Positions 8,670 to 16,328 of a DNA stretch of 43,321 nucleotides are shown one piece after another. Numbering within the stretch: position 1 is the stretch's first letter; every line of letters starts with the position of its first letter. Source of the stretch: Anaerotignum sp. Lineage in GTDB: Bacteria > Bacillota > Clostridia > Lachnospirales > Anaerotignaceae. Below the pieces are notes generated by a model, which did no database searches, was not told the DNA's origin, and saw only the letters and a list, made by a program, of their open reading frames with translations. The stretch is from contig NZ_DAOUQB010000027.1 of the NCBI RefSeq assembly GCF_030625865.1, positions 1 to 43,321 of the forward strand, read 5' to 3'. The translations under genes and the position numbers were made by a program.

Positions 8670-8885
8670 ATGGCAAAAGGTAAGGTAACGATCAATGAAA
8701 TGCTCTGCAAGGGCTGTGAACTCTGTGTTTCCGTTTGTCCCAAGCATGTGCTGAAACTTTCTGAAACAAAAATTAATGCATCGGGCTACAACCCTGCGGA
8801 AGTAGTAAATGATGACTGCATCGCTTGCACAAGCTGTGCGAAGATGTGTCCCGACTGCGCAATTACAGTAGAAAAGCTCGATTAA
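8670..8885 (+). CDS. korD: 2-oxoacid:ferredoxin oxidoreductase, ferredoxin-like delta subunit
   Basis: This 71-residue protein carries two [4Fe-4S] motifs, CKGCELCVSVCP near residues 11-22 and CIACTSCAKMCP near 50-61. It is the small electron-transfer subunit of four-subunit 2-oxoacid:ferredoxin oxidoreductases, passing electrons from the thiamine-pyrophosphate site to ferredoxin. The gene follows the P-loop ATPase and precedes the alpha, beta and gamma subunits in the usual delta-alpha-beta-gamma order. A GGAGG ribosome site lies before the ATG. The length is typical. Confidence 0.9.
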   Translation: MAKGKVTINEMLCKGCELCVSVCPKHVLKLSETKINASGYNPAEVVNDDCIACTSCAKMCPDCAITVEKLD

Positions 8886-8902
8886 GAGAGGAGGAAAATT
8901 CA

Positions 8903-9961
8903 ATGGCAAAGGTTTTAATGAAAGGCAACGAAGCAGTTGGTAAAGCAGCGATTGAGGCGGGTTGCAGATATTTCTTCGGCTATCCGATTACTCCTCAGAG
9001 CGAAGTGCCAGAATATTTATCTAGTGAATTACCTAAGGTTGGCGGCGTTTTTGTTCAGGCAGAGTCTGAAGTTGCGGCAATCAACATGGTTTATGGTGCA
9101 GCCGGTGCAGGCGCACGTGTATTAACAAGTTCTTCTTCCCCCGGTATTGCATTGAAACAAGAAGGTATCGGCTATATTTCCAACGCAGGTTTACCTGCAG
9201 TTATCATCAACATGATGCGTGGTGGTCCTGGTTTGGGTACAATTCAGCCCGGTCAGGCTGACTATAACATGGCAGTAAAGGGTGGCTCAAACGGTGATTA
9301 CCATGATATCGTTTTAGCTCCTGCGTCCGTTCAGGAAGCTGTTAACATGGTTATGGAAGCTTTTGATTTGGCTGACTATTATGGCACACCTGTTATCGTT
9401 TTGGCCGATGGTTTGATTGGTCAGATGATGGAGCCTGTAGAATTTAACTATGTTTGTAAAAAAGAACTGTCTCCTAAAACTTGGGCATTAACAGGTAAGG
9501 GTGATGGCGAAAAGCATATGGTAGAAAACTTGGTTATCGAAGCTTCTGAATGTGAAGCTTGGAACCAGAAACATTTTGAAAAATATGCGAAGATTGAAGC
9601 CAATGAACAGGCTTGGGAAGAATATTTGATGGATGATGCAGAATATGCATTTGTTTCCTATGGCACTTCTTCCAGAATTGTTAGAACAGCAATCAGCTAT
9701 TTGAGAGATGCAGGTTACAAAGTAGGTATGATTAGACCAAAAACATTGTGGCCTTTCCCTGTAAAAGCTTTTGATAAATGGGATAAGAACATTAAAAAAT
9801 ATCTTGACGTTGAAATGAGCATGGGTCAGATGGTTCAGGATGTTGCTTATGCTTGTAATGATAAAAACAAAATTGAGTTCTATGGCAGAACAGGTGGTAT
9901 CGTTCCTGCTGTAGATGAAATCGTTGAGTTTGGTAAGAAAGTTATGGGAGGTGACAAATAA
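8903..9961 (+). CDS. korA: 2-oxoacid:ferredoxin oxidoreductase alpha subunit
   Basis: This 352-residue protein matches the alpha subunit (domains I and II) of 2-oxoglutarate/2-oxoisovalerate:ferredoxin oxidoreductases. Near the start is FFGYPITPQSEVPEYL, then QAESEVAAINMVYGAAGAG and the TSSSSPGIALKQEG loop typical of the family. The C-terminal part begins around residue 250 (AFVSYGTSSRIVRTA). The ATG at 8903 follows GAGGAGG; the frame extends upstream to 8825 but overlaps korD. Its stop overlaps the korB start by one base (TAATG), giving translational coupling. The complex converts a 2-oxoacid, CoA and oxidised ferredoxin to acyl-CoA and CO2. Whether the substrate is 2-oxoglutarate, a branched-chain keto acid or an aromatic one cannot be decided from sequence alone. 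Confidence 0.92.
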   Translation: MAKVLMKGNEAVGKAAIEAGCRYFFGYPITPQSEVPEYLSSELPKVGGVFVQAESEVAAINMVYGAAGAGARVLTSSSSPGIALKQEGIGYISNAGLPAVIINMMRGGPGLGTIQPGQADYNMAVKGGSNGDYHDIVLAPASVQEAVNMVMEAFDLADYYGTPVIVLADGLIGQMMEPVEFNYVCKKELSPKTWALTGKGDGEKHMVENLVIEASECEAWNQKHFEKYAKIEANEQAWEEYLMDDAEYAFVSYGTSSRIVRTAISYLRDAGYKVGMIRPKTLWPFPVKAFDKWDKNIKKYLDVEMSMGQMVQDVAYACNDKNKIEFYGRTGGIVPAVDEIVEFGKKVMGGDK

Positions 9962-10713
9962 TGGCAGTTATATTTCAAAAACCCAAAGCTTTAACTGATG
10001 TAAAATTGCATTATTGCCCTGGTTGTGCACATGGTATAGTTCACAGACTTTTAGCAGAAGTTTTGGAAGAAATGAATGATGACAAAAACGCAATCGCAGC
10101 TGTGCCTGTTGGCTGTGCGGTGTTCGCAAACAAATACTTTAACTTCGATGCTATTCAGTGTGCTCACGGTCGTGCTCCCGCTACAGCAACAGGTATCAAA
10201 AGAGTACATCCCAATAAATTAGTTGTAACATATCAGGGTGATGGTGACCTTGCGTCTATTGGTACTGCAGAAATCGTTCATGCGGCTGCAAGAGGTGAAA
10301 AGATTACAACCATTTTCATCAATAATGGTATTTATGGTATGACAGGCGGTCAGATGGCTCCTACAACATTGCCTGGCATGAAGGCTACAACAGCAAAAAG
10401 TGGCCGTGATCCCAAAATTAACGGTAACCCTATTCGTGTATGCGAAATGCTGTCAACTTTGGATGGCCCTGCTTACATCGAAAGAGTAAGTGTTGCTACA
10501 CCTGCTCAGGTTACACAGGCGAAAAAAGCCATTAGAAAAGCTTTAGAAATTCAAAAACAAGGTCTTGGCTTTACATTTATTGAGGTTGTTTCCAGCTGTC
10601 CTACAAACTGGGGCTTGACACCGGTTAAAGCTATGGAATTTGTAAGAGAAAAAATGATCCCTTACTATCCTCTTGGCGTTTATAAAGACATCACTGCAGA
10701 GGAGGGCAAATAA
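9961..10713 (+). CDS. korB: 2-oxoacid:ferredoxin oxidoreductase beta subunit (TPP-binding)
   Basis: This is the 250-residue TPP-binding subunit. The N-terminus has YCPGCAHGIVHR, and the thiamine pyrophosphate/Mg motif runs from GDGD (residues 93-96) to INNGIYGMTGGQ near residue 120. The C-terminal part includes the family segment SSCPTNWG. It overlaps korA by one base and is followed two bases after its stop by the gamma-subunit ATG. The protein houses the site where the 2-oxoacid is decarboxylated. Codon use is biased like that of the acrylate genes, which hints at high expression. Confidence 0.93.
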   Translation: MAVIFQKPKALTDVKLHYCPGCAHGIVHRLLAEVLEEMNDDKNAIAAVPVGCAVFANKYFNFDAIQCAHGRAPATATGIKRVHPNKLVVTYQGDGDLASIGTAEIVHAAARGEKITTIFINNGIYGMTGGQMAPTTLPGMKATTAKSGRDPKINGNPIRVCEMLSTLDGPAYIERVSVATPAQVTQAKKAIRKALEIQKQGLGFTFIEVVSSCPTNWGLTPVKAMEFVREKMIPYYPLGVYKDITAEEGK

Positions 10714-10714
10714 T

Positions 10715-11269
10715 ATGAATACACAAAGAATTTGTTGTGCAGGCTTTGGTGGCCAGGGTACTCTTTCTATGGGTAAAATTTTGGCTTATGCAGGTATGTT
10801 GGAGGGACATGAGGTTTCATGGTGCCCTTCATACGGCCCAGAAATGCGTGGTGGTACAGCAAACTGCCATGTAATCGTATCTGATGAACCTATCGGTTCT
10901 CCCGTAATTACCAGAGACGCAAATTGCGTTATTGCAATGAATCAGCCTTCTTTGGATAAATTTGTTGATATTCTTGCAAAAGGCGGCACTTTAATTGCAA
11001 ATGCTGATTTGGCTGCTTTAAAAGAGGACAGGGATGATATTCAGGTATTAAATGTACCTGCAAATACAATGGCATCTCAGGAATTTGGCAGTGCAAAATT
11101 AGCTAACATTATTTTATTGGGTGCTGTGATTCAGGCAATCAGTCCTGTAAAGGTGGAAAGCGTTGATGATGCTTTTACCCATGTATTTGGGGGAAGCAAA
11201 GCAAAATTTATTCCCGATAACAAGAAAGCTTTTGAAATGGGCTTTGCATTCGCAAAAAATAACAAGTGA
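10715..11269 (+). CDS. korC: 2-oxoacid:ferredoxin oxidoreductase gamma subunit
   Basis: This 184-residue subunit shows the gamma-domain signature GFGGQGTLSMGKILAYA, followed by SWCPSYGPEMRGGTANCHV, which forms part of the CoA-binding domain. The ATG at 10715 is preceded by GGAGGGCAAATAAT; a frame extension into korB is ignored. It is the last gene of the operon, followed by a terminator at 11295-11333. The complete four-subunit set supports an active enzyme. In this genome 2-oxoglutarate could come from the isocitrate dehydrogenase at 25937-26938, but branched-chain keto acids from amino acid fermentation are an equally fair substrate guess. Confidence 0.92.
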   Translation: MNTQRICCAGFGGQGTLSMGKILAYAGMLEGHEVSWCPSYGPEMRGGTANCHVIVSDEPIGSPVITRDANCVIAMNQPSLDKFVDILAKGGTLIANADLAALKEDRDDIQVLNVPANTMASQEFGSAKLANIILLGAVIQAISPVKVESVDDAFTHVFGGSKAKFIPDNKKAFEMGFAFAKNNK

Positions 11270-11294
11270 TATTTGAATCTCCTAAATATTGACG

Positions 11295-11333
11295 GTCTTT
11301 TGGCAGGGGCAACCTTGCCAAAAGGCTTTTTTT
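11295..11333 (+). terminator. terminator of the kor operon
   Basis: CTTTTGGCA-GG pairs with CC-TTGCCAAAAGG, giving a stem of about 11 bp, followed by CTTTTTTT. It is a strong rho-independent terminator. Confidence 0.9.
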
Positions 11334-11347
11334 GTTGTAAAAAAACA

Positions 11348-11376
11348 TTCCGTACCCGTAATTGATATGATATAAT
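11348..11376 (+). promoter_or_regulatory. promoter before the zapA leader
   Basis: A perfect TATAAT (11371-11376) has a poor -35 TTCCGT (11348-11353) 17 bases upstream. It follows the kor terminator and would start a transcript about 210 bases upstream of zapA. Confidence 0.5.
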
Positions 11377-11377
11377 G

Positions 11378-11590
11378 AAACATGTATATGTTTCCATAAT
11401 TAAGTAATTTTATTGGGCAGGGAAATACCCTGAGGGCGGAAAAAATGGATGAAGATGCAGCAATACACGTTGTTGTATATGGAAAAAGATATTGACGCAG
11501 TCACTTAAGAAGGAAGAATCTTCTAACTGATGCTTGTATACCCATTTATTGAATTATGTTCGAAGAAGGCACTGGAGAGGAGTGTAAGTT
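11378..11590 (+). promoter_or_regulatory. structured leader or small RNA candidate upstream of zapA
   Basis: This gap has no gene but rich pairing potential. GAAACAT/ATGTTTC forms a hairpin at 11377-11394. CATAATT (11395-11401) can pair at long range with AATTATG (11552-11558), next to TGGG (11414-11417) with CCCA (11541-11544). Inside are CAGGG/CCCTG (418-422 with 428-432 of 11 kb), ATACA/TGTAT near 11463-11478, and CAGT/ACTG enclosing AGAAG/CTTCT (11498-11529). A long-range closing stem around several hairpins is the shape of a structured RNA. No terminator separates it from zapA. The pairings were found by eye. Confidence 0.4.
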
Positions 11591-11591
11591 T

Positions 11592-12134
11592 TTGAAAAAC
11601 AGAATAAAAATTTCCGTGGACGGAAAGTCTTTTACTTTAATGGGAGAGGAAACGGAATCTCATATGCAGGCGGTGGCTGAGTATATTCATGAAAAAATAA
11701 CAGAAGTTCGTAGAAATGCAGCGGCGGTTAAGATGGATGCCAGCCTTGCATATGTATTGACAGCTATAAACGTTGCAGATGATTATTATAAAGAAATGGA
11801 AAAAAATGCAGAATTGGAAGGGCGTAATTTAGGTTTAACTACAAGGCTGAAAGAAATGGTTTCCCAGTTAGATGACGCAAAAGCGGAGATTGCTGAATTA
11901 AAGGCAAAGCAGGCGATGTTAGAAGCATATGGTGCTGAAGATGAGAGAAAAAGTCAACCAACAGCAAAGAACAAAGAAGAACAGCTTGAAGTTGTCCAGA
12001 GCATTATTATTAATAAAGAAGAAACTGTTGATGACGGGGTGGGACACAACCACTATCCTATGGGGTTAAAGGGTGGACAGGCTGAAAAAAATATGACGAG
12101 AAAGGCAATTAGAGATAAATATCGCAAAAAGTGA
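11592..12134 (+). CDS. zapA: cell division protein ZapA-like
   Basis: This protein of about 180 residues has a ZapA domain in the first 90 residues: a strand pair (IKISVDGKSFTLMGEE) and helix VAEYIHEKITEVRRN, then YVLTAINVADDYYKEME. A coiled coil follows around residues 75-115 (LKEMVSQLDDAKAEIAELKA). ZapA binds FtsZ and bundles protofilaments at the division site. I favour a TTG start at 11592 because GAGAGGAG lies about 10 bases before it and the protein then begins MKNRIKISVDG, as ZapA proteins do; an ATG at 11556 lacks a ribosome site. The C-terminal 60 residues are longer than in minimal ZapA and look disordered. The division and wall-synthesis genes downstream fit this role. Confidence 0.82.
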   Translation: MKNRIKISVDGKSFTLMGEETESHMQAVAEYIHEKITEVRRNAAAVKMDASLAYVLTAINVADDYYKEMEKNAELEGRNLGLTTRLKEMVSQLDDAKAEIAELKAKQAMLEAYGAEDERKSQPTAKNKEEQLEVVQSIIINKEETVDDGVGHNHYPMGLKGGQAEKNMTRKAIRDKYRKK

Positions 12135-12514
12135 TGAAGCGATGTAAATGAACTGTGTTGTTGGGGGAAGATTGAAAAGAGTAGTAATTTTTCTAATAAA
12201 ATCGTTTTAAATATAAAACTGATGTTTCTGGGTTGTTGTTTTAAGCCATATAACCTCAAAGTCAATTTGTTTGGAGCACAAAGCAAGTAAATTTATAACT
12301 TTTAGGAGAATAGAATTAATTGGTAAATAGGCTTTTTAGAATAAAAAGTCTGCGTTGCAAAGCGACTTTTTTCTCGGATTTTTAAAAGAATGTTGATGTT
12401 GTCAGCATTTTTGCCTTTTATTTAAGAGATGGGAAGGACGTTTTGTTTTTTTGGCAATAATAGAGAAGGAATTAAAATTGAAATAGATCTGTTCGTAAAG
12501 AGAGGAGAATGAAG
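12135..12514. other. gap between zapA and the U32 peptidase gene
   Basis: No gene is supported in these 380 bases. It contains the terminator/antiterminator pair at 12329-12372. A possible weak promoter follows (TTGTCA near 12400, no good -10). The last bases hold the AGAGGAG ribosome site of the peptidase gene. Confidence 0.55.
12329..12373 (+). terminator. terminator with overlapping alternative hairpin (attenuator candidate)
   Basis: AAAAAGTC (12343-12350) pairs with GACTTTTT (12364-12371), extended by GC/GC after a one-base bulge, and is followed by T residues: a terminator. The same left arm can instead pair upstream as AGGCTTTTT (12329-12337) with AAAAAGTCT (12343-12351), 9 bp with one G-T. 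The two folds exclude each other, as in an attenuator. Confidence 0.55.
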
Positions 12515-14944
12515 ATGTCGGCAAGGATTAAGCCTGAATTATTGGCTCCGGCAGGCTCCATGGAGAGTTTGAAAGCAGCAGTTAACAATGGCTGTGACGC
12601 AGTTTATTTGGGAGGAAAGCTTTTTAGTGCCAGACAATATGCCGGAAATTTTTCTTTGGAGGAATTGGAAGAGGCTTGCGATTATTGTCACCTTAGGGGA
12701 GTTAAGATATATGTAACAGTAAATATACTATATAAAGATAAGGAATTAAAAGAATTTATTGATTTTATAGGTAAGTTATATAAAATAGGCGTGGATGCTT
12801 TAATTGTGCAGGATACTGGTGGGGCTAAGTTGATTCGGGAATTTTATCCTGACTTTCCTTTGCATGCAAGTACCCAAATGACCGCCAATTCTCTGGGAGA
12901 TGTTCGGTATTGGGAAAGCCTGGGATTTTCCAAAATTGTATTAAGCAGGGAGCTTTCTTTGGAGGAAATAGGAGAAATTACTGCCCAATGCGAAGCGGAA
13001 ATCGAAACGTTTGTTCATGGTGCATTGTGTGTATCCTATTCCGGACAATGTATTATGAGCAGCATTTTAGGGGGGAGAAGCGGCAATCGTGGACGGTGTG
13101 CTCAGACCTGTCGTTTACCCTATACCTTATATAAGGGTGCAGACAAACTGCAAGAAGGTTATCTCCTTTCTCCGAAGGACATTCAAACGGTAACAATTTT
13201 ACCACAATTAATTGAAGCGGGAATTGCTTCTTTTAAAATTGAAGGGCGTATGAAAAATCCTGAATATGTGGCAGGTGTTACTGGGATTTATAGAAAGTAT
13301 ATCGATTTGTATTTTGAAAATCCTGAGCAATATGAGGTATCCTCTGAGGATATGAAAACTTTAACACAGCTTTTTAATCGTGGTGGTTTTTCGGAAGGTT
13401 ATTATACCTCTGCCGGCGGCAAGGATATGATGAGTATTGAGCGGCCGAAAACATGGGGATTAAAGATTGGTTTTGTTGATAATTTTAACCCACAACATAA
13501 GCGAGTGACCATTCGTACTCGTGAACCGTTGGTTCCAGGGGATGGCATTGAGATTTGGACGTCCAATGGCCCCCATGTGGGGACGAATATATCCAGACCG
13601 TCCAGAGCGGGGGAAGTTATCTCATTAACTATGGTGGGGGATATTCAGAAAAACAATGTTGTTTATCGTACGTATGATAAATCTTTAAATGATACTCTGC
13701 GAAAAACATGGGAAAAGGATACACGTAAAAGGTCTGTTTGGGGGTTATTAAAGGCCCAAAAAGGTCAGCCTTTGGCATTACAGCTTTGGGATATGGATGG
13801 CAGCAGTGTTTATGTTACAGGTGATATTGTGGAAAAGGCTGAAGAACGTCCTACTGCCCCGGAAAAGTTAAAACAACAGACTGAAAAATTGGGGGCTACC
13901 CCCTTTGTTTTGGAAAGCTTGGAGTTGGAAGTAGATAGCGATGTTTTTGTAAATATTCGTTCCTTGAATCAATTAAGGAGGAACGCTGTAGAGAGCCTAG
14001 AAGCGGCGATTCTTAAAAAATCCAAGCGACAAAATCCACAGGAAGAAAAGAAAGAGGTAAAAGAAAAGAAAAAATTTTTACTTCAAAAAAGCTTGCACGC
14101 TTTGGTGACGGATTTCTTGCAACTTGAAGCGATTGTTCGTACAAAAGGTTTGCAGGTGATTTATTATGAGGTTTCCACAGATATGGAGGGAAATTTAGAT
14201 GCTGCATTGGAGCTTTGTCGGCGCTTTGGGGTAAGCCTATATGCTGCTTTGCCAAAAATCAGCAGACAATGGCGCAAGGACATTGAAGATACAGCTGTTG
14301 AGCGCTTGAAAAACAGTGATATTGACGGATTTTTGGTACGTTCTGCAGGGCAATTTGACATGGTAAAGAGTAGTGGCAAAAAAATTACCATGGACTATAC
14401 TTTGAATGTAATGAATGAAGAAGGCGTTGCTTTTTGGAAACAGCAGGGTGTGGATGAAGTTTGTCTTTCTGTGGAGGCAAATCTGCAAGAAATCAATACC
14501 ATGGGAGATCGGACCTGTGAAATGGTTGTATATGGATATCTCCCCTTAATGAAAACGCAGCAATGTCCTATAGGTAATTATGTGGGGGGAAAACAAGGTC
14601 ATTTCTTTTGTTCTGAAAAAAATCAAACAGAACTTTATTTCTTAAGGGATAGAAAGGGCATGAAATTTCCTTTAATGACGGATTGTGAACGCTGTGTGTG
14701 CACTGTTTTGAACAGTAAACCTCTTTTTACTCTGAAATTTTATGATGAAATTTTGGAAAGTGTAACAGGCAGTGTTCGGTTGGATTTTACGAAAGAAGGC
14801 CCTGGTCGTGCGGCGAAAGTGATGAAAGCTTATGCTGAAATGACACAAAATCCTAATAAAATAAGTGCAGAAACGAGGAACCTTTTGGAGGAAATGAAGG
14901 AAAAAGGAAATACAAAGGGGCATTTCTTCCGCGGAGTGGAGTGA
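12515..14944 (+). CDS. U32 family peptidase / RlhA-type protein with DUF3656-like C-terminal half
   Basis: This 809-residue protein belongs to the U32 'collagenase-like' group. The N-terminal half starts PELLAPAGSMESLKAAVNNG and holds the U32 signature ETFVHGALCVSYSGQCIMSS near residues 165-185, followed by SGNRGRCAQTCR. These conserved Cys residues bind an iron-sulfur cluster in RlhA/UbiU-type members that act in tRNA/rRNA modification. The second half has another Cys-rich stretch, including QQCPIGNYVGG and TDCERCVC. The ATG at 12515 lies 7 bases after AGGAG; the ATG at 12509 is too close to it. RNA hydroxylation is more likely than proteolysis in view of recent work on the family, but that is inference. 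It is followed 4 bases later by the ftsW/rodA-type gene. Confidence 0.88.
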   Translation: MSARIKPELLAPAGSMESLKAAVNNGCDAVYLGGKLFSARQYAGNFSLEELEEACDYCHLRGVKIYVTVNILYKDKELKEFIDFIGKLYKIGVDALIVQDTGGAKLIREFYPDFPLHASTQMTANSLGDVRYWESLGFSKIVLSRELSLEEIGEITAQCEAEIETFVHGALCVSYSGQCIMSSILGGRSGNRGRCAQTCRLPYTLYKGADKLQEGYLLSPKDIQTVTILPQLIEAGIASFKIEGRMKNPEYVAGVTGIYRKYIDLYFENPEQYEVSSEDMKTLTQLFNRGGFSEGYYTSAGGKDMMSIERPKTWGLKIGFVDNFNPQHKRVTIRTREPLVPGDGIEIWTSNGPHVGTNISRPSRAGEVISLTMVGDIQKNNVVYRTYDKSLNDTLRKTWEKDTRKRSVWGLLKAQKGQPLALQLWDMDGSSVYVTGDIVEKAEERPTAPEKLKQQTEKLGATPFVLESLELEVDSDVFVNIRSLNQLRRNAVESLEAAILKKSKRQNPQEEKKEVKEKKKFLLQKSLHALVTDFLQLEAIVRTKGLQVIYYEVSTDMEGNLDAALELCRRFGVSLYAALPKISRQWRKDIEDTAVERLKNSDIDGFLVRSAGQFDMVKSSGKKITMDYTLNVMNEEGVAFWKQQGVDEVCLSVEANLQEINTMGDRTCEMVVYGYLPLMKTQQCPIGNYVGGKQGHFFCSEKNQTELYFLRDRKGMKFPLMTDCERCVCTVLNSKPLFTLKFYDEILESVTGSVRLDFTKEGPGRAAKVMKAYAEMTQNPNKISAETRNLLEEMKEKGNTKGHFFRGVE

Positions 14945-14948
14945 GGAT

Positions 14949-16328
14949 ATGTTAGATCTGTTGATTATGCTTAGCAGATATTTGTTTATCTTTTATATTG
15001 GTTTCTTTTTATGGCAGGGCATTGTTTATATTGCTTATGAACAGGGCGGTTTTTTGGGTAGTCCATATCATGCAATTTCAATTCAAAGACGCCTTATTAT
15101 TTTGATGCACATAACAGCTTTTTTGATTTTAGCTTATAATCGTGACACGAGGATATACGATTGGCAAACTGTATTATTTGGTGGTGCGGGCTGTATATTT
15201 TTATTGGCAGCCATTCATTTTTTGGATCGCTTTTATTATGAAGGCTGCCCTCTTATTTGGACAGGAATGCTGTTTTTAATGGATATCAGCCTGATTATGT
15301 TGCAGAGGCTTGCCCCCACCTTAGCATACAAGCAATTAATGTGGATGGTAGTTGGGCTGATCGGTATGCTTATGCTTCCGGCCTTTTTCCGTTTGATTCC
15401 ACGTTTTGAGATTTTTGAATGGGCATTTATTAGCATCTGTTTTGGATTATTGTTATGTACAAAAATATTCGGTGTGGAACGCCATGGATCAACAAACTGG
15501 TTGAGCATTGCTGGTTTTACCTTTCAACCCTCGGAGTTGGTAAAATTTTTATTTATTTTTTACCTTGCCAGCGTTTTTCGTAAAAGGATTGAATGGAAGG
15601 AATTTATTATTACCGGTGCGCTTAGTGCAGGCGTTGTTTTGCTTTTGGTATTGCAAAAGGATCTGGGGAGTGCACTGATTTTCTTTATGACATATATGGT
15701 TATGTTGTATATTGCCACGGCAAATGAGTTTTTGTTTTTTTTAGGGATGATTGGCGCAGGAGGTGCGGCTACCTTAGCATACAAAATTTTCTCCCATGTA
15801 CGGGTACGTGTTGCTGCATGGCAAAATCCTTGGGCGGATATTGATAGCGGCGGATATCAGATTGTAAATTCTCTGTTTGCTATTACAACATGGGGGCTTT
15901 TGGGCAGTGGACTGACCAAAGGAATGCCAAAAAGTATCCCTGTAGTAGAGAGTGATTTTATTTTTGCTGCCATTTGTGAAGAGTTTGGCGCGCTGTTTGG
16001 CGCAGGGGTAATTTGTATTTTTATCATGCTTTTATACCGAGGTGTAAGAGTTGCCTTAGATTGCGAACGGAGATATTATAGTATTTTAGCGGTAGGTGTG
16101 ATAACAATGCTGTGTTTTCAGGCCTTTGTTATCATCGGCGGTGTTATTAAACTCATTCCGTTGACAGGGGTGACTCTTCCTTTTGTAAGCTATGGTGGTA
16201 CTTCCGTTTTAGTCAGCCTGATGATGATGGGGCTTTTGCAATGGGTTTGCGTTTACTGTGAGCAGCACGATGCAGATGAAGAGAACCCTTCTATTTTAGA
16301 AGCGGAAGGGGGGCAGAATTATGAATAA
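14949..16328 (+). CDS. SEDS family peptidoglycan polymerase (FtsW/RodA/SpoVE type)
   Basis: This 459-residue protein has about ten to twelve hydrophobic membrane segments. Conserved loops are GVERHGSTNWLSIAGFTFQP with SELVKFLFI (about residues 176-205), QKDLGSALIFF (about 236-246), the ESDFIFAAICEEFG motif and the terminal GVTLPFVSYGGTSVLVSL. SEDS proteins polymerise lipid II glycan strands and work with a partner class B PBP, here encoded directly downstream with an 8-base overlap. The pairing and the absence of a long PBP dimer domain resemble the RodA/PbpA pairs of Actinobacteria and Clostridia. Whether it serves elongation, division or sporulation cannot be told from sequence, so no symbol is given. 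Confidence 0.92.
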   Translation: MLDLLIMLSRYLFIFYIGFFLWQGIVYIAYEQGGFLGSPYHAISIQRRLIILMHITAFLILAYNRDTRIYDWQTVLFGGAGCIFLLAAIHFLDRFYYEGCPLIWTGMLFLMDISLIMLQRLAPTLAYKQLMWMVVGLIGMLMLPAFFRLIPRFEIFEWAFISICFGLLLCTKIFGVERHGSTNWLSIAGFTFQPSELVKFLFIFYLASVFRKRIEWKEFIITGALSAGVVLLLVLQKDLGSALIFFMTYMVMLYIATANEFLFFLGMIGAGGAATLAYKIFSHVRVRVAAWQNPWADIDSGGYQIVNSLFAITTWGLLGSGLTKGMPKSIPVVESDFIFAAICEEFGALFGAGVICIFIMLLYRGVRVALDCERRYYSILAVGVITMLCFQAFVIIGGVIKLIPLTGVTLPFVSYGGTSVLVSLMMMGLLQWVCVYCEQHDADEENPSILEAEGGQNYE

